Part shown: piece after piece, positions 52,684 to 61,702 of the stretch
Position numbering within the stretch: position 1 is the first letter of the stretch
Layout of the letters: the number at the start of each line of letters is the position of its first letter
DNA from: Roseateles_B sp041912595
GTDB lineage: Bacteria > Pseudomonadota > Gammaproteobacteria > Burkholderiales > Burkholderiaceae_C
Direction of reading: 5' to 3'
DNA length: 64,000 nucleotides
NCBI GenBank assembly: GCA_041912595.1
Contig: JAYRMR010000003.1
Coordinates: 62,001-126,000 of the forward strand
Notes under the pieces: generated by a model
The model's input: the letters and a program-made list of their open reading frames with translations, nothing else
Told to the model about the DNA's origin: nothing
Databases searched by the model: none
Translations under genes and position numbers: made by a program

Positions 52684-53718
52684 ATGGATATTCAATCGGC
52701 GAACGCACAGGGCATGGCAGGTCGCCCGGGCAGCCTGCAGGACTGGCTGCAGGTGCAGGGCCTGTCCGACAGCGGCGCTGCTGGCGCGCTCCTGAGCCTC
52801 GCCGAGCCGCTGGGCGCCTTCCTGGCGGTCAAATCCCTGGCCACCGGCCGTTACGTCTATGCCAGCGCCGGGCTGGACCGCTTGTTCGAGCGCACCGAAT
52901 CCTCCCTGGTCGGCAGCAGCGACGTCGACCTCATGCGGGGTGACGAGATGCAGGCCATGCGCCGCGTCGAGCAGGCCGTCATGGCGCAGCGCACGGTGGT
53001 GGTCAGCGAGCACCGGCTCGAGCTGGGCGGCCGTCGGCGCGACTTCATGGTCACGCGGGTGCCGCTGGGGGCCGAGCACATCCTGTCGATGTGGTCCGAG
53101 CGGACGGAAGAGAAGCACCGGGAGTCCCACCTGCAGCGCGCGCTGCAGCAGATCGAGCAGCAGCAAAAGGCCATGGAGCAGCTGCGGCGCGAGTCCGAGA
53201 AGGGCAGCGGCCGCGATGACACCTCCGGGCTGTACCTGCGGGCGCAGTTCGACGACCAGCTGCTGCGCGAGATCGACCTCTCCACCCGCGAGCACCGGGA
53301 ATTCGCCTTGGTGCTGATCTCACTGGACCCCTTGCCCGCCGAGGCGCGGCACCTGCAGGACGAGGCCCAGCAGCGCATGCTGGAAGGCCTCGGCCGCATG
53401 CTGCGGGCCAACACGCGCGCGATGGACGCCGCCTGCCGCGTGGGCGAGCAACTCTTTGCGGTGCTGCTGTCGGGTGTCGGGCTGGCCACGGCCCATGCCC
53501 GCATGGAGCAGCTGCGCCGCCAGTGCGTGAGCCAGATCATCGTGGTGCAGGGCATGGACCTGAGCCTGTCGCTGTCCATGGGCGTGGCGAGCTTCCCGCA
53601 CACGGCCTCGCGCCAGGAGGAGCTGCTGGGCGCGGCGCAGTCCGCCATTCAGGAGGCCCAGCGCCGGGGCGGCAATCAGGTCGTGCTGGCGCCCATTCCC
53701 TTCGGCAGCCAGGCCTGA
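52684..53718 (+). CDS. PAS domain protein with degenerate GGDEF domain
   Basis: A putative cytoplasmic signalling protein. The 344 residues hold a PAS domain (about 38-140, AVKSLATGRYVYASAGLDRLFERTESSLVGSSD), a Gln/Glu-rich coiled coil (about 140-180) and a GGDEF-fold domain (about 183-340). The active-site signature is VGEQL in RVGEQLFAVLL, so the catalytic pair is lost and cyclase activity is unlikely. No I-site RxxD is evident at the usual position. It may bind c-di-GMP or GTP or act by dimerisation. Confidence 0.85.
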   Translation: MDIQSANAQGMAGRPGSLQDWLQVQGLSDSGAAGALLSLAEPLGAFLAVKSLATGRYVYASAGLDRLFERTESSLVGSSDVDLMRGDEMQAMRRVEQAVMAQRTVVVSEHRLELGGRRRDFMVTRVPLGAEHILSMWSERTEEKHRESHLQRALQQIEQQQKAMEQLRRESEKGSGRDDTSGLYLRAQFDDQLLREIDLSTREHREFALVLISLDPLPAEARHLQDEAQQRMLEGLGRMLRANTRAMDAACRVGEQLFAVLLSGVGLATAHARMEQLRRQCVSQIIVVQGMDLSLSLSMGVASFPHTASRQEELLGAAQSAIQEAQRRGGNQVVLAPIPFGSQA

Positions 53719-53814
53719 GCGCCGGGTACGCTCGCCGGCAGCCGCTGGCGTTCAAGGCATTTGCCGGCCGATGCTGTCAGTTCGCCGCGGCCACGCGCAA
53801 ACACTTGAGCCGGC

Positions 53815-54273
<459 letters not shown>

Positions 54274-54423
54274 GGGCGGGTCGATTGTTGGCGGAGGGCT
54301 GCCGGCCAGGGTGCCGGCGCGCCGCGAGCCCGGCCAGCGACCGGCGCTGAAGGCCCGCAGGGCCGGCATCGGCGAGGCGCAGCACAGGAGCGGCAGGGGG
54401 CCGGTGCTGCGCCGGAGGAAGAA

Positions 54424-54602
54424 GGTGTCCGCCGCGAGCCGTGAGCCGCATTCCTGAACCCAGGGGATTCAGGTGGGCGAGGTCAGCCAAACTTCGGGTT
54501 CATCTGACGCGAGACGATCACACCAGCGAGGCGATGTTCCAAGCCCATGCTCAGAGAGCATCGGTTCAAGGAAATATAAGACTCACGCGAACGCAACGGA
54601 CG
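54424..54602 (-). ncRNA. ssrS: 6S RNA (SsrS)
   Basis: A RNA of about 179 nt that binds sigma-70 RNA polymerase. No match search was possible; the call rests on structure and position. A long terminal helix forms between the 5' end (GTCCGTTGCG) and 3' end (CGCGGCGGAC), 10 bp with two G-U pairs. It continues as GTGAGTC with GGCTCAC. Near the 3' end is a hairpin CCTGAATCC-CCT-GGGTTCAGG like the CCTTGAACC/GGGTTCAAGG hairpin of E. coli 6S. It sits directly downstream of zapA, the standard location of ssrS, with its own promoter. Confidence 0.8.
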
Positions 54603-54607
54603 CCGTC

Positions 54608-54635
54608 ATTCTAGGCCCAGCGGCGCGGTGTTCAG
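54608..54635 (-). promoter_or_regulatory. 6S RNA promoter
   Basis: On the minus strand, -35 CTGAAC (54630-54635) overlaps the zapA stop codon. It is followed after 16 bp by -10 TAGAAT (54608-54613). A start at about 54602 agrees with the predicted 5' end of the terminal helix. Confidence 0.65.
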
Positions 54636-54952
54636 AGCAGTTGCCCATCCTGGGCAAGGGCTTCGTCGAGCCTTTTGATGAGCCCGTCGAGATCGGGTAG
54701 GGCACCTTGCGGCGCGGCGGGCGCGGCCGCGGGGCCGCCCGCACGGGCCGCCGGCTGCTCGGCGAGCTGGTAGGCCAGGTTCAGGGCCGCCAGCACGGCG
54801 ATGCGCTCACGGGCCTTGATGCGGCCGGCATCCCGGATGCCGCACATCTCGCGGTCCACCTGCGCCACGGCCTTGGAGAGCGCGGCCTCGCCGCCTTCGG
54901 GGCAGCCCAGCAGGTAGCTCTGGCCCATGATGGTCACTTCCATCTGCTTCAT
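54632..54952 (-). CDS. zapA: Cell division protein ZapA
   Basis: Bundles FtsZ filaments at midcell. The 106 residues start MEVTIMGQSYLLGCPEG after a short MKQ; the head domain with LSKAVAQVDREMCGIRD is followed by the RIKARERIAVLAALNLAYQLAE helix. An Ala/Pro/Gly insert (about 68-85) separates the last coiled-coil segment. It overlaps the upstream zapB-like gene by four bases and is followed by 6S RNA. Confidence 0.92.
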   Translation of the reverse strand: MKQMEVTIMGQSYLLGCPEGGEAALSKAVAQVDREMCGIRDAGRIKARERIAVLAALNLAYQLAEQPAARAGGPAAAPAAPQGALPDLDGLIKRLDEALAQDGQLL

Positions 54953-55158
54953 GGCGCGTTCTTCTCCGATTCCAGCGGCAGGCGATCCAGCAGGGCGTCG
55001 ATGCGGGCCCGGGCGGCGTTGAGGCGGGAGCGCATGCCGTCGCGCTCCTGGGTCAGGGCACGGACCTGCTCCTCGAGCAGGGCGTTGGTGCGGGTCAGCT
55101 CGTCGTGACGCAGGAGGAGCCTCTCCACCCGGTCAACAAGGTCGGTGATGCTTGGCAT
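54949..55158 (-). CDS. ZapB-like coiled-coil protein (TIGR02449/DUF904 type)
   Basis: A 69-residue protein that is one continuous coiled coil (LVDRVERLLLRHDELTRTNALLEEQVRALTQERDGM). It is predicted to partner ZapA in stabilising the FtsZ ring. Its stop overlaps the zapA start (ATGA), so translation is coupled. Confidence 0.85.
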   Translation of the reverse strand: MPSITDLVDRVERLLLRHDELTRTNALLEEQVRALTQERDGMRSRLNAARARIDALLDRLPLESEKNAP

Positions 55159-55179
55159 GGCTGGCTGTGACGATCTCGC

Positions 55180-55854
55180 CTACTGGTGATGGGCCATTGT
55201 AGAGGCCGGCGTGGCCCCGCCTCCCGCCAGCGCGCGGCCCTCGTCGCAATCGACCCGCACGCTGCACTGCTCGCACAGGGGGCGCCGGGCCTGGCAGACG
55301 TAGCGCCCGTGCAGGATGAGCCAGTGGTGGGCGTCCACCAGAAAGGCCGGCGGGACCCGCCGCAGCAGGCCCTGCTCGACCGCCAGCGGCGTCTTGCCGG
55401 GCGCGAGCCCGGTGCGGTTGCTGACGCGGAAGATGTGGGTGTCCACGGCCATGGTCGGCTCGCCGAAGGCGACGTTCAGCACCACGTTGGCCGTTTTGCG
55501 CCCGACGCCGGGCAGGGCCTCCAGGGCCTCGCGGCTGCGCGGCACCTCGCCCCCATGCTGCTCGACCAGGATCCGGCAGGTCGCGAGCAGGTTCTTGGCC
55601 TTGGTCCGGTACAGGCCGATGGTCTTGATCGCGTCGGCGAGACCATCCTCGCCCAGGGCCAGGATCTTCGCCGGCGTGTTGGCTCGCGCATAGAGCTTGC
55701 GCGTCGCCTTGTTGACGCCGACGTCCGTGGCCTGCGCGGAGAGCAGCACGGCCGCCAGGCACTCGAAGACGCTGGCGTACTCGAGCTCGGTCTGCGGCGC
55801 CGGGTTGGCCGTGCGCAGCGTCTGGAAAAAGTGGAGGACTTGGGCGTCGTTCAT
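55180..55854 (-). CDS. nth: Endonuclease III
   Basis: DNA glycosylase/AP lyase removing oxidised pyrimidines. 224 residues from the ATG at 55854. The helix-hairpin-helix LPGVGRKTANVVLNVAFG has its catalytic Lys, and the catalytic Asp is in VDTHIFRVSNRTGL. The iron-sulfur ligands are C-x6-C-x2-C-x5-C in VCQARRPLCEQCSVRVDC. An ATG six codons upstream (MNHNRT) is possible. Confidence 0.95.
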   Translation of the reverse strand: MNDAQVLHFFQTLRTANPAPQTELEYASVFECLAAVLLSAQATDVGVNKATRKLYARANTPAKILALGEDGLADAIKTIGLYRTKAKNLLATCRILVEQHGGEVPRSREALEALPGVGRKTANVVLNVAFGEPTMAVDTHIFRVSNRTGLAPGKTPLAVEQGLLRRVPPAFLVDAHHWLILHGRYVCQARRPLCEQCSVRVDCDEGRALAGGGATPASTMAHHQ

Positions 55855-55944
55855 GGTGCGATTGTGGTTCATCTGAGGGCGGGAACCGGGCCGGCTCGGC
55901 GAGAATGCGGCACGCGTCCGCCCGGAGCGCCTTTGACTGCCCGC

Positions 55945-57423
55945 ATGAGTTCTGCCCCGACATCCGCCCCTTCGCTCTCGACCGCCGCGCCGCTGTGGCG
56001 CAGCGCCGCCGCTCGCCCGTGGCTGGCCCTGCTGGTCGCTGCCGTCGTGCTGCGCCTGGTGACGCTGCCGCTGATGGCACTGACGGACCACACCGAGGCC
56101 CGTTATGCCGAGATCGCCCGCCTGATGGTGCAGCTGGGCGACTGGGTGAGCCCGCACGTGACGCCCACCGAGGTGTTCTGGGCCAAGCCGCCGTTGTCCA
56201 CCTGGAGCCAGGCGCTGCTGATGGAGGTCTTCGGCGTCAATGAATGGTCCGGGCGCCTCGCCGCCCTGGGCTGGGCGCTGCTTGGGCTCTGGAGCCTGGA
56301 CTGGATGCTGCGGGCCAGCCTGGCACCGTCGCAGCGCGCGGCCGCGCTGGCGGCCCTGATGCTGTGCCCCATGTACTTCATCTGTGCCGGGGCCGTGATG
56401 ACCGATGCCACGCTGATGGCCACCGCGCTGCTGGTGCAGGCCGCGTGGTGGCGCGCGGTGACGGCCCCCGATGCGCCGGCTCGGCGCCGTGCCGGGCGCG
56501 TCCTGGCCCTGGGTCTCGGGCTGGCGCTGCTGACCAAGGGTCCGGCGGCGGGCGTGCTGGCGCTGCTGCCGCCCGTGCTGCATGCGCTATGGCGCCGCCA
56601 TGGCAAGGTGGTGGCGGCCATCCTCAAGGACCCGCTGGCCTGGCTGATCTGGATCGGCCTGGCCGTGCCCTGGTATGTCTGGGCGGAGCAGCGCACCCCC
56701 GGTTTCCTGCAGTACTTCCTGCTCGGCGAGCACGTGATGCGCTTCCTGCAGCCCGGCTGGAAGGGCGATCGCTACGGCTTCGCCCACGCCCAGCCTATCG
56801 GGATGATCTGGCTCTTCGTGCTGGTATCCGCCCTGCCGTGGATCGTGCATGCCGTCGTCGTGCGGGTGGCCCGCGGGCGCAGTGCCAAGGTGGCGTCCGC
56901 CACGCCCGCGGCGTCGGCACCGGAGCGGCTCGGGCGCGAGCTCTGGGTCTATGCGCTGTGCATCACCGCCGCGCCGCTGCTGCTGTTCACCGCCGCGCGC
57001 AACATCATCCCCACCTATGCCGTGACCGCGCTGCCGGGCGTGGTGCTGCTGTGGCTGGCCCAGTTCGACGTGCCGGCCCTGGCCCGGGCGCGTCATTGGG
57101 GCACGGGCGTGCTGGTCTGGGGGCTGATGGCGCTGGGCTTCGCATGGCTCGGGCCGAAGGAATCGCTGCGGGCCTCCGACCGCGAGCTCATCCGGGCCTA
57201 CGAGCAGGCCTGCGGTCCGGACGCCTGGACCGCGCGCTGTGCCCTGGCCTATGCCGGCAAGCCCGACCACTCGGCCTTCTTCTACAGCGCGGGGCGCCTC
57301 TACAGCCCGCCTGCCGGCGCCGCCGCGCGTTTCCAGGTCCTCGAGAAGGACACCCCGACCGCCCGCGCCCGCACCGACGCGCTGGCCTGCAACAAGCATC
57401 TGTGCCTCTATGCCGCACCCTGA
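55945..57423 (+). CDS. ArnT-like GT39 glycosyltransferase (LgmB/FlmK-like)
   Basis: Predicted to transfer a hexosamine from undecaprenyl phosphate to a lipid A phosphate in the periplasm. The 492 residues have about 11-12 helices. The ArnT active-loop motif DHTEARYAEIARLM and VFWAKPPLSTWSQAL are near the start, and KGPAAGVLALLPPVLHAL is in the middle. It is the first gene of an overlapping four-gene set (GT39, GT2, GtrA, YdjC-type deacetylase). That is the same gene content as the Bordetella lgm and Francisella flm/naxD pathways, while arnA/arnB-type aminoarabinose genes are absent. Confidence 0.85.
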   Translation: MSSAPTSAPSLSTAAPLWRSAAARPWLALLVAAVVLRLVTLPLMALTDHTEARYAEIARLMVQLGDWVSPHVTPTEVFWAKPPLSTWSQALLMEVFGVNEWSGRLAALGWALLGLWSLDWMLRASLAPSQRAAALAALMLCPMYFICAGAVMTDATLMATALLVQAAWWRAVTAPDAPARRRAGRVLALGLGLALLTKGPAAGVLALLPPVLHALWRRHGKVVAAILKDPLAWLIWIGLAVPWYVWAEQRTPGFLQYFLLGEHVMRFLQPGWKGDRYGFAHAQPIGMIWLFVLVSALPWIVHAVVVRVARGRSAKVASATPAASAPERLGRELWVYALCITAAPLLLFTAARNIIPTYAVTALPGVVLLWLAQFDVPALARARHWGTGVLVWGLMALGFAWLGPKESLRASDRELIRAYEQACGPDAWTARCALAYAGKPDHSAFFYSAGRLYSPPAGAAARFQVLEKDTPTARARTDALACNKHLCLYAAP

Positions 57424-58468
57424 CCCCGCCCTCGAGAGCCCGCCCAACGTCTCCTCCGAGGCAACCCCGTCGACCCCGCCCGTGGCGGGCCGCGAGCGGC
57501 CGCAGCTGCTCTCGGTGGTCATGCCTGCCTACAACGAGGCCCGGAACCTCAGCTGGCTGCTGCCGCGCCTGGTGGAGGATCTCTCGCCGCATGCGCAGGC
57601 GCTGGAGCTGCTCGTCATCGACGATGGCAGCCGTGACGACACGGTGATGGTGGTCCAGGGCCTCATCCGCCAGGGCCTGCCGGTGCGCCTGCTGCGCCTG
57701 TCGCGCAATTTCGGCAAGGAGGCCGCGCTCACCGCCGGGCTGGATGCCGTCGAGGGCGACGTCGTGATCAGCATGGACTCCGACGGCCAGCATCCCATCA
57801 GCTGCGTCTTGAAGATGCTGGAGCGATGGCGCGAGGGCTACGACGTCGTCTATGGCGTGCAGAAGGGCCGGCGGGAATCGCAGTCCTTCGCCCGGCGCCT
57901 GTACACGCGGGTCTTCTACTGGCTGATGCAGAAGGGCTCGCGCTTCGAGCTCCCGGCCGATGCGGGCGATTTCCGTCTGCTCGATCGCGCCGTGGTCCTG
58001 GCGCTGCGCCAGCTGCCGGAGCGCGCGCGCTACATGAAGGGCCTCTTCGCCTGGGTGGGCTTCCCGGCCACGGGCATCGAGTTCGTCCCCGATGCCCGCG
58101 CGCATGGCGAGACGAGCTTCCGGTTCATGGGGCTGCTGCAGCTCGCCGTCACGGGCATCACCGCCTTCTCGAAGGTGCCGCTGCGGGTGGTGTCGGCGCT
58201 GGGCATCGTCGTGTCGCTGCTGTCCGTCGTGTTCGGCTTCTGGATCGTCTTCGAGAAGGTCTTCCTGGGCAACGAGATCTCCGGCTTCGCGACGCTGGCC
58301 GCCTCCATCACCTTTCTGGCCGGCGTGCAGCTGCTCTGTCTGGGCATCATTGCCGAGTACCTGGGCCGGGTCTTCGACGAGGTCAAGCGCCGGCCGCTGT
58401 ACGTGACGCAAGACCTGACCCCGTCGCTGCGCAAGCCGGTGGCGCCTGACGCGGAGGTGCGGGCTTGA
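57410..58468 (+). CDS. Polyprenyl-phosphate hexosamine synthase-like GT2 (LgmA/FlmF2/ArnC-like)
   Basis: Predicted to attach N-acetylhexosamine to undecaprenyl phosphate on the cytoplasmic face. The 352 residues have a 30-residue Pro-rich leader, then a GT2 domain: LSVVMPAYNEARNLSWLL, VIDDGSRDDT, and the DxD-type SMDSDGQHP. Two C-terminal helices follow (about 240-262 and 275-297, with FLAGVQLLCLGIIAEYLGR), typical of the ArnC/GtrB subfamily. It overlaps the preceding gene by 14 bases. A GCAAGACCTG copy lies near its 3' end. Confidence 0.87.
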   Translation: MPHPDPALESPPNVSSEATPSTPPVAGRERPQLLSVVMPAYNEARNLSWLLPRLVEDLSPHAQALELLVIDDGSRDDTVMVVQGLIRQGLPVRLLRLSRNFGKEAALTAGLDAVEGDVVISMDSDGQHPISCVLKMLERWREGYDVVYGVQKGRRESQSFARRLYTRVFYWLMQKGSRFELPADAGDFRLLDRAVVLALRQLPERARYMKGLFAWVGFPATGIEFVPDARAHGETSFRFMGLLQLAVTGITAFSKVPLRVVSALGIVVSLLSVVFGFWIVFEKVFLGNEISGFATLAASITFLAGVQLLCLGIIAEYLGRVFDEVKRRPLYVTQDLTPSLRKPVAPDAEVRA

Positions 58469-58851
58469 AGTCGCTCCTGTGGTTCGGGGCCGTGGGCGCC
58501 AGCGCCGCGGCCGTGCATTTCGCCATGGTGCTGCTGCTCGTGGGCGCGTGGCAATGGCCGGCGCTGATGGCCAATGTGATGGGCTTTCTACTGGCCTTCG
58601 GGGTGAGCTTCGTCGGCCACCACCGCCTGACCTTCGCCGCCCAGCAGGCGGACGGCCGTCAGGCCTTGCCCCGCTTCTTCGGCGTGGCGCTGCTGGGCTT
58701 CGTTTGCAATGAGCTGCTCTATGCGCTGCTGCTGGCCTGCGGGGTGGAGTACCGCCTGGCGCTGTTCCTCGTGCTGCTGGCCGTGGCCGCGATGACCTGG
58801 TGGCTGGGCCGGCACTGGGCCTTCAGGCGCCGGCGCGAGGAGCTGCTGTGA
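58465..58851 (+). CDS. GtrA-family small membrane protein (LgmD-like)
   Basis: Probably flips the polyprenyl-phosphate-linked sugar. The 128 residues have four helices with the GtrA features LVGAWQWPALMANVMGFLLAFGVSFVGHHRLTF and RRLALFLVLLAVAAMTWWLGRHWAF-like ending. It starts at a TTG that overlaps the GT2 stop codon, so translation is coupled. Confidence 0.82.
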   Translation: MKSLLWFGAVGASAAAVHFAMVLLLVGAWQWPALMANVMGFLLAFGVSFVGHHRLTFAAQQADGRQALPRFFGVALLGFVCNELLYALLLACGVEYRLALFLVLLAVAAMTWWLGRHWAFRRRREELL

Positions 58852-59657
58852 GCCGCCGCATCCAGATCTGCGCCGATGACTACGGCTTCGACCGCGCCAT
58901 CAGCCTGGGCATCCTCGACTGCATCGATGCCGGCGTGGTCACGGCGACGAGCTGCATGGTGCTCTCGCCGGCCTGGCCGCACTGGGCGCCGGCGCTGAAG
59001 GAGCGCACCGCGCAGGTGGACCTGGGCCTGCACCTGGACCTCAACGAGTTCGCCCACTATGCCAGCCGCTCGCTCGAGGGCTGGCTCATCGCCGCCTACC
59101 GCGGCGCGGTGCCTGCCTCGCTGGCCGGCCCGTGGATCGAGTCCCAGCTCGATGCCTTCGAGCGGCGGATCGGGCGTGCGCCGGACTATGTGGACGGCCA
59201 TCAGCACCTGCACCAGATTCCCGGGGTGCGAGAGGCCCTGCTGCAGGTGATCACCCGCCGCTACGGCCACGCCTGCGCGCTGCGCATCACCTGTTCACGC
59301 CACTGGCGCGGGGCGAAGGCGGCCCTCATCGGGCGGCTGGGCGGGCGAGCGCTCGCGGCAGGCGCCCGGGCCGAGGGCCTGCGGGTCAATCGGGACTTCG
59401 CGGGGGTCTACGATTTCCAGCCTGCTGCCGACTACCGGCAGCTGCTCGAGACCTGGCTGCGCTCCCTGCCTGAGGGCGGGCTGATGATGTGCCACCCGGG
59501 GCGCGCCGGGTCCACGGAAACCCGGGCCGACGGCATCCGCGCCGCGCGCGTCAACGAGCATGCGATGCTGGCCGGCGGGCAGGCGCTGGGCCTGCTGCAG
59601 TCACTGGACATCAAGGCGGGACGCTGCCGCGAATGGGACGTCGCCGGGGCCGACTGA
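58848..59657 (+). CDS. YdjC/ChbG-type deacetylase (NaxD/LgmC-like)
   Basis: A carbohydrate deacetylase, predicted to remove the N-acetyl group from the polyprenyl-phosphate-linked hexosamine before transfer to lipid A. The 269 residues start at a GTG overlapping the gtrA-like stop (GTGA). Metal ligands are visible in ICADDYGFDRAI (Asp) and DGHQHLHQIP (His-x3-His), and LGLHLDLNEF contains another family His. It lies convergent to rnfB. Confidence 0.87.
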   Translation: MSRRIQICADDYGFDRAISLGILDCIDAGVVTATSCMVLSPAWPHWAPALKERTAQVDLGLHLDLNEFAHYASRSLEGWLIAAYRGAVPASLAGPWIESQLDAFERRIGRAPDYVDGHQHLHQIPGVREALLQVITRRYGHACALRITCSRHWRGAKAALIGRLGGRALAAGARAEGLRVNRDFAGVYDFQPAADYRQLLETWLRSLPEGGLMMCHPGRAGSTETRADGIRAARVNEHAMLAGGQALGLLQSLDIKAGRCREWDVAGAD

Positions 59658-59691
59658 CGGCGAGGGGCGGCGCACCGCCCCGCGGCAAGGC

Positions 59692-60366
59692 TCAGCCCTC
59701 GCGCTTTGCGCGGGCCCGGGCGAGCGCCGCCTCGATCACCGAACGCTTGCGCTGCAGCTCGGCGTCGTCCGCCGGCTTGGTCAGCTCGGCCAGGTGGGCG
59801 AGCTTGTGCTGGGCCTTCTCGGCCAGGCGCCGGGCGTTCTCCTGCGTCTCGCGCTGCTCCCGGAACTGCTTGAACTGGTAGCGCTCGCGGGCCTGCGAGG
59901 CCTGCGCCTCGCTCCAGGCGTCCCAGCCGCTGCGCCCGGGGGTGGCGTCCACCAGCGAGATGCAGTCCACCGGGCAGGCCGGCACGCACAGCTCGCAGCC
60001 CGTGCATTGTTCGGCCACGAGGGTGTGCATGAGCTTGGGGGCGCCGCTGATGCAGTCGGCCGGGCAGGCCTTGATGCACAGCGTGCAGCCGATGCACCAG
60101 GCCTCGTCGATCACGGCCAGCCTGCGCGGGCCCTCGAGGCCATGCGCCGCGCTCAGGGGCGCCACCGGCCGGCCCGTGAGGCGAGCCAGGCGCTCGATGC
60201 CCTCGGCGCCCCCCGGCGGGCACTGGTTGATGCCGGCCTCGCCGCGCGCCATGGCCTCGGCGTAGGAGCGGCAGTCGGGATAGCCGCAGCGCGTGCACTG
60301 GGTCTGCGGCAGGGCGCGGTCGAGTTGCTCGATCAGGTCGGCAAGGGAGTCGGGGGCGGCGGTCAA
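59692..60366 (-). CDS. rnfB: RnfB-like electron transport protein
   Basis: An iron-sulfur protein of the Rnf-type ferredoxin family. The N-terminal four-cysteine domain has LPQTQCTRCGYPDC, and two ferredoxin motifs follow: CIGCTLCIKACPADC and CTGCELCVPACPVDC. After them comes a charged C-terminal helix of about 75 residues. No ATG is well placed. I chose TTG at 60366 (224 residues), just inside the gap after phaZ; a longer frame would overlap phaZ. The other rnf genes are not adjacent, common for the stand-alone betaproteobacterial form, so its partners are unclear. Confidence 0.85.
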   Translation of the reverse strand: MTAAPDSLADLIEQLDRALPQTQCTRCGYPDCRSYAEAMARGEAGINQCPPGGAEGIERLARLTGRPVAPLSAAHGLEGPRRLAVIDEAWCIGCTLCIKACPADCISGAPKLMHTLVAEQCTGCELCVPACPVDCISLVDATPGRSGWDAWSEAQASQARERYQFKQFREQRETQENARRLAEKAQHKLAHLAELTKPADDAELQRKRSVIEAALARARAKREG

Positions 60367-60385
60367 GGTCGAGAAGAGGGCAGCG

Positions 60386-61702
60386 TCAGGTCGTGGCCTT
60401 GCTGCGCGGACGGGCGGCGGGTCGCTTGCTGCCCGTCGCGGCGGCGGCCGTGAGCGGGGCTGCATCGTACTTCGCAATGAAGCTGCGCACCTCCGGATAG
60501 ACCATCTCGCGCCAGCGGCGGCCCGAGAAGATGCCGTAATGGCCGGCACCGATGGCGTCGTAGTGGTACTGGTCGCCGCTCGGGATACCGCTGCACAGCT
60601 CATGCGCCGCGCGCGTCTGGCCGGCGCCGGAGATGTCGTCCAGCTCGCCTTCGACCGTCAGCAGCGCGGTGCCGCGGATGTCCTGCGGGCGCACCAGCTC
60701 CTCGCCGACCCGCCAGGTGCCATTGACCAGGGCGAAGTCCTGGAACACCGTCTTGATGGTGTCGAGGTAGTACTCGGCCGGCATGTCCAGCACGGCGTTG
60801 TACTCGTCGTAGAACTTGCGGTGGGCCTCGGCGCTGTCGTCGTCGCCGCGCACGAGGTCCAGGAAGTAGTCGTAGTGCGAGGTCAGGTGGCGGTCCGGGT
60901 TCATGGCCACGAAGCCGGTGTGCTGCAGGAAGCCGGGATAGACCGCGCGGCCCGCGCCGGGGAAGTTCGGCGGGACGCGGTAGATGACGTTGTTCTCGAA
61001 CCAGCTGTGGCTCTTGTTCATCGCCAGGTTGTTGACGGCCGTCGGGCTGCGGCGGGCGTCGATGGGGCCCCCCATCATCGTCATCGAGCGGGGCGTGGGC
61101 TCGCCGCGCGAGGCCATCAGCGAGATCGCGGCCAGCACCGGCACGGTGGGCTGGCAGACCGAGATGACGTGCGCCTGGTCGGCGCCCACATGGCGGATGA
61201 ACTCCTGGACGTAGTTGACGTAGTCATCGAGGTGGAAGGGGCCTTCCTCCAGCGAGACCATGCGGGCGTCGGTCCAGTCGGTGATGTAGACCTTGTGGTC
61301 GCGCAGCAGGGACTTGACGGTGTCCCGCAGCAGCGTGCTGTGATGGCCGGACAGCGGGGCGACCACCAGCACGGTGGGCTGCGCCTTCATCTTGGCCAGC
61401 ACGGCCGGGTCGTCGGTGTAGCGCTTGAAGCGGAGCAGGCGGCAGAAGGGCTTCTCCAGGGGCACCAGCTCCTGCACGGCCACTTCGACGCCATCCACAT
61501 CCACGCCGCGGATGTCGAACTCGGGCTTCTCGTAGTCCTTGGCCAAGCGGTGCATCAGGTCCAGGCCGGCCGAGAAGCGCGCCGCCATCGGCGAGTGCGC
61601 GAAGGGCGACAGCGGATGGCTGTAGAGCTTGGCAGCGGCGCTGGCGAACTCCGAGAACGGGCTCATCAGGGCGCGTTGGGTTTCGTAAAGCTGATACAGC
61701 AT
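60386..61702 (-). CDS. phaZ: Intracellular polyhydroxybutyrate depolymerase
   Basis: Mobilises stored PHB granules. 438 residues starting MLYQLYETQRALMSPF. The nucleophile is a cysteine in the lipase-box-like VISVCQPTVPVLAAI (about 180), as in Ralstonia PhaZa-type enzymes. PAEYYLDTIKTVFQDFALVNGTW, TVEGELDDISGAGQT (Asp) and IGAGHYGIFSGRRWRE (His) complete the site. The Lys/Arg/Ala-rich tail may help granule binding. The upstream region has TGC-rich sequence (GTGCGTTGCAGCATTG near 61790) that could bind PhaR. Confidence 0.94.
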   Translation of the reverse strand: MLYQLYETQRALMSPFSEFASAAAKLYSHPLSPFAHSPMAARFSAGLDLMHRLAKDYEKPEFDIRGVDVDGVEVAVQELVPLEKPFCRLLRFKRYTDDPAVLAKMKAQPTVLVVAPLSGHHSTLLRDTVKSLLRDHKVYITDWTDARMVSLEEGPFHLDDYVNYVQEFIRHVGADQAHVISVCQPTVPVLAAISLMASRGEPTPRSMTMMGGPIDARRSPTAVNNLAMNKSHSWFENNVIYRVPPNFPGAGRAVYPGFLQHTGFVAMNPDRHLTSHYDYFLDLVRGDDDSAEAHRKFYDEYNAVLDMPAEYYLDTIKTVFQDFALVNGTWRVGEELVRPQDIRGTALLTVEGELDDISGAGQTRAAHELCSGIPSGDQYHYDAIGAGHYGIFSGRRWREMVYPEVRSFIAKYDAAPLTAAAATGSKRPAARPRSKATT

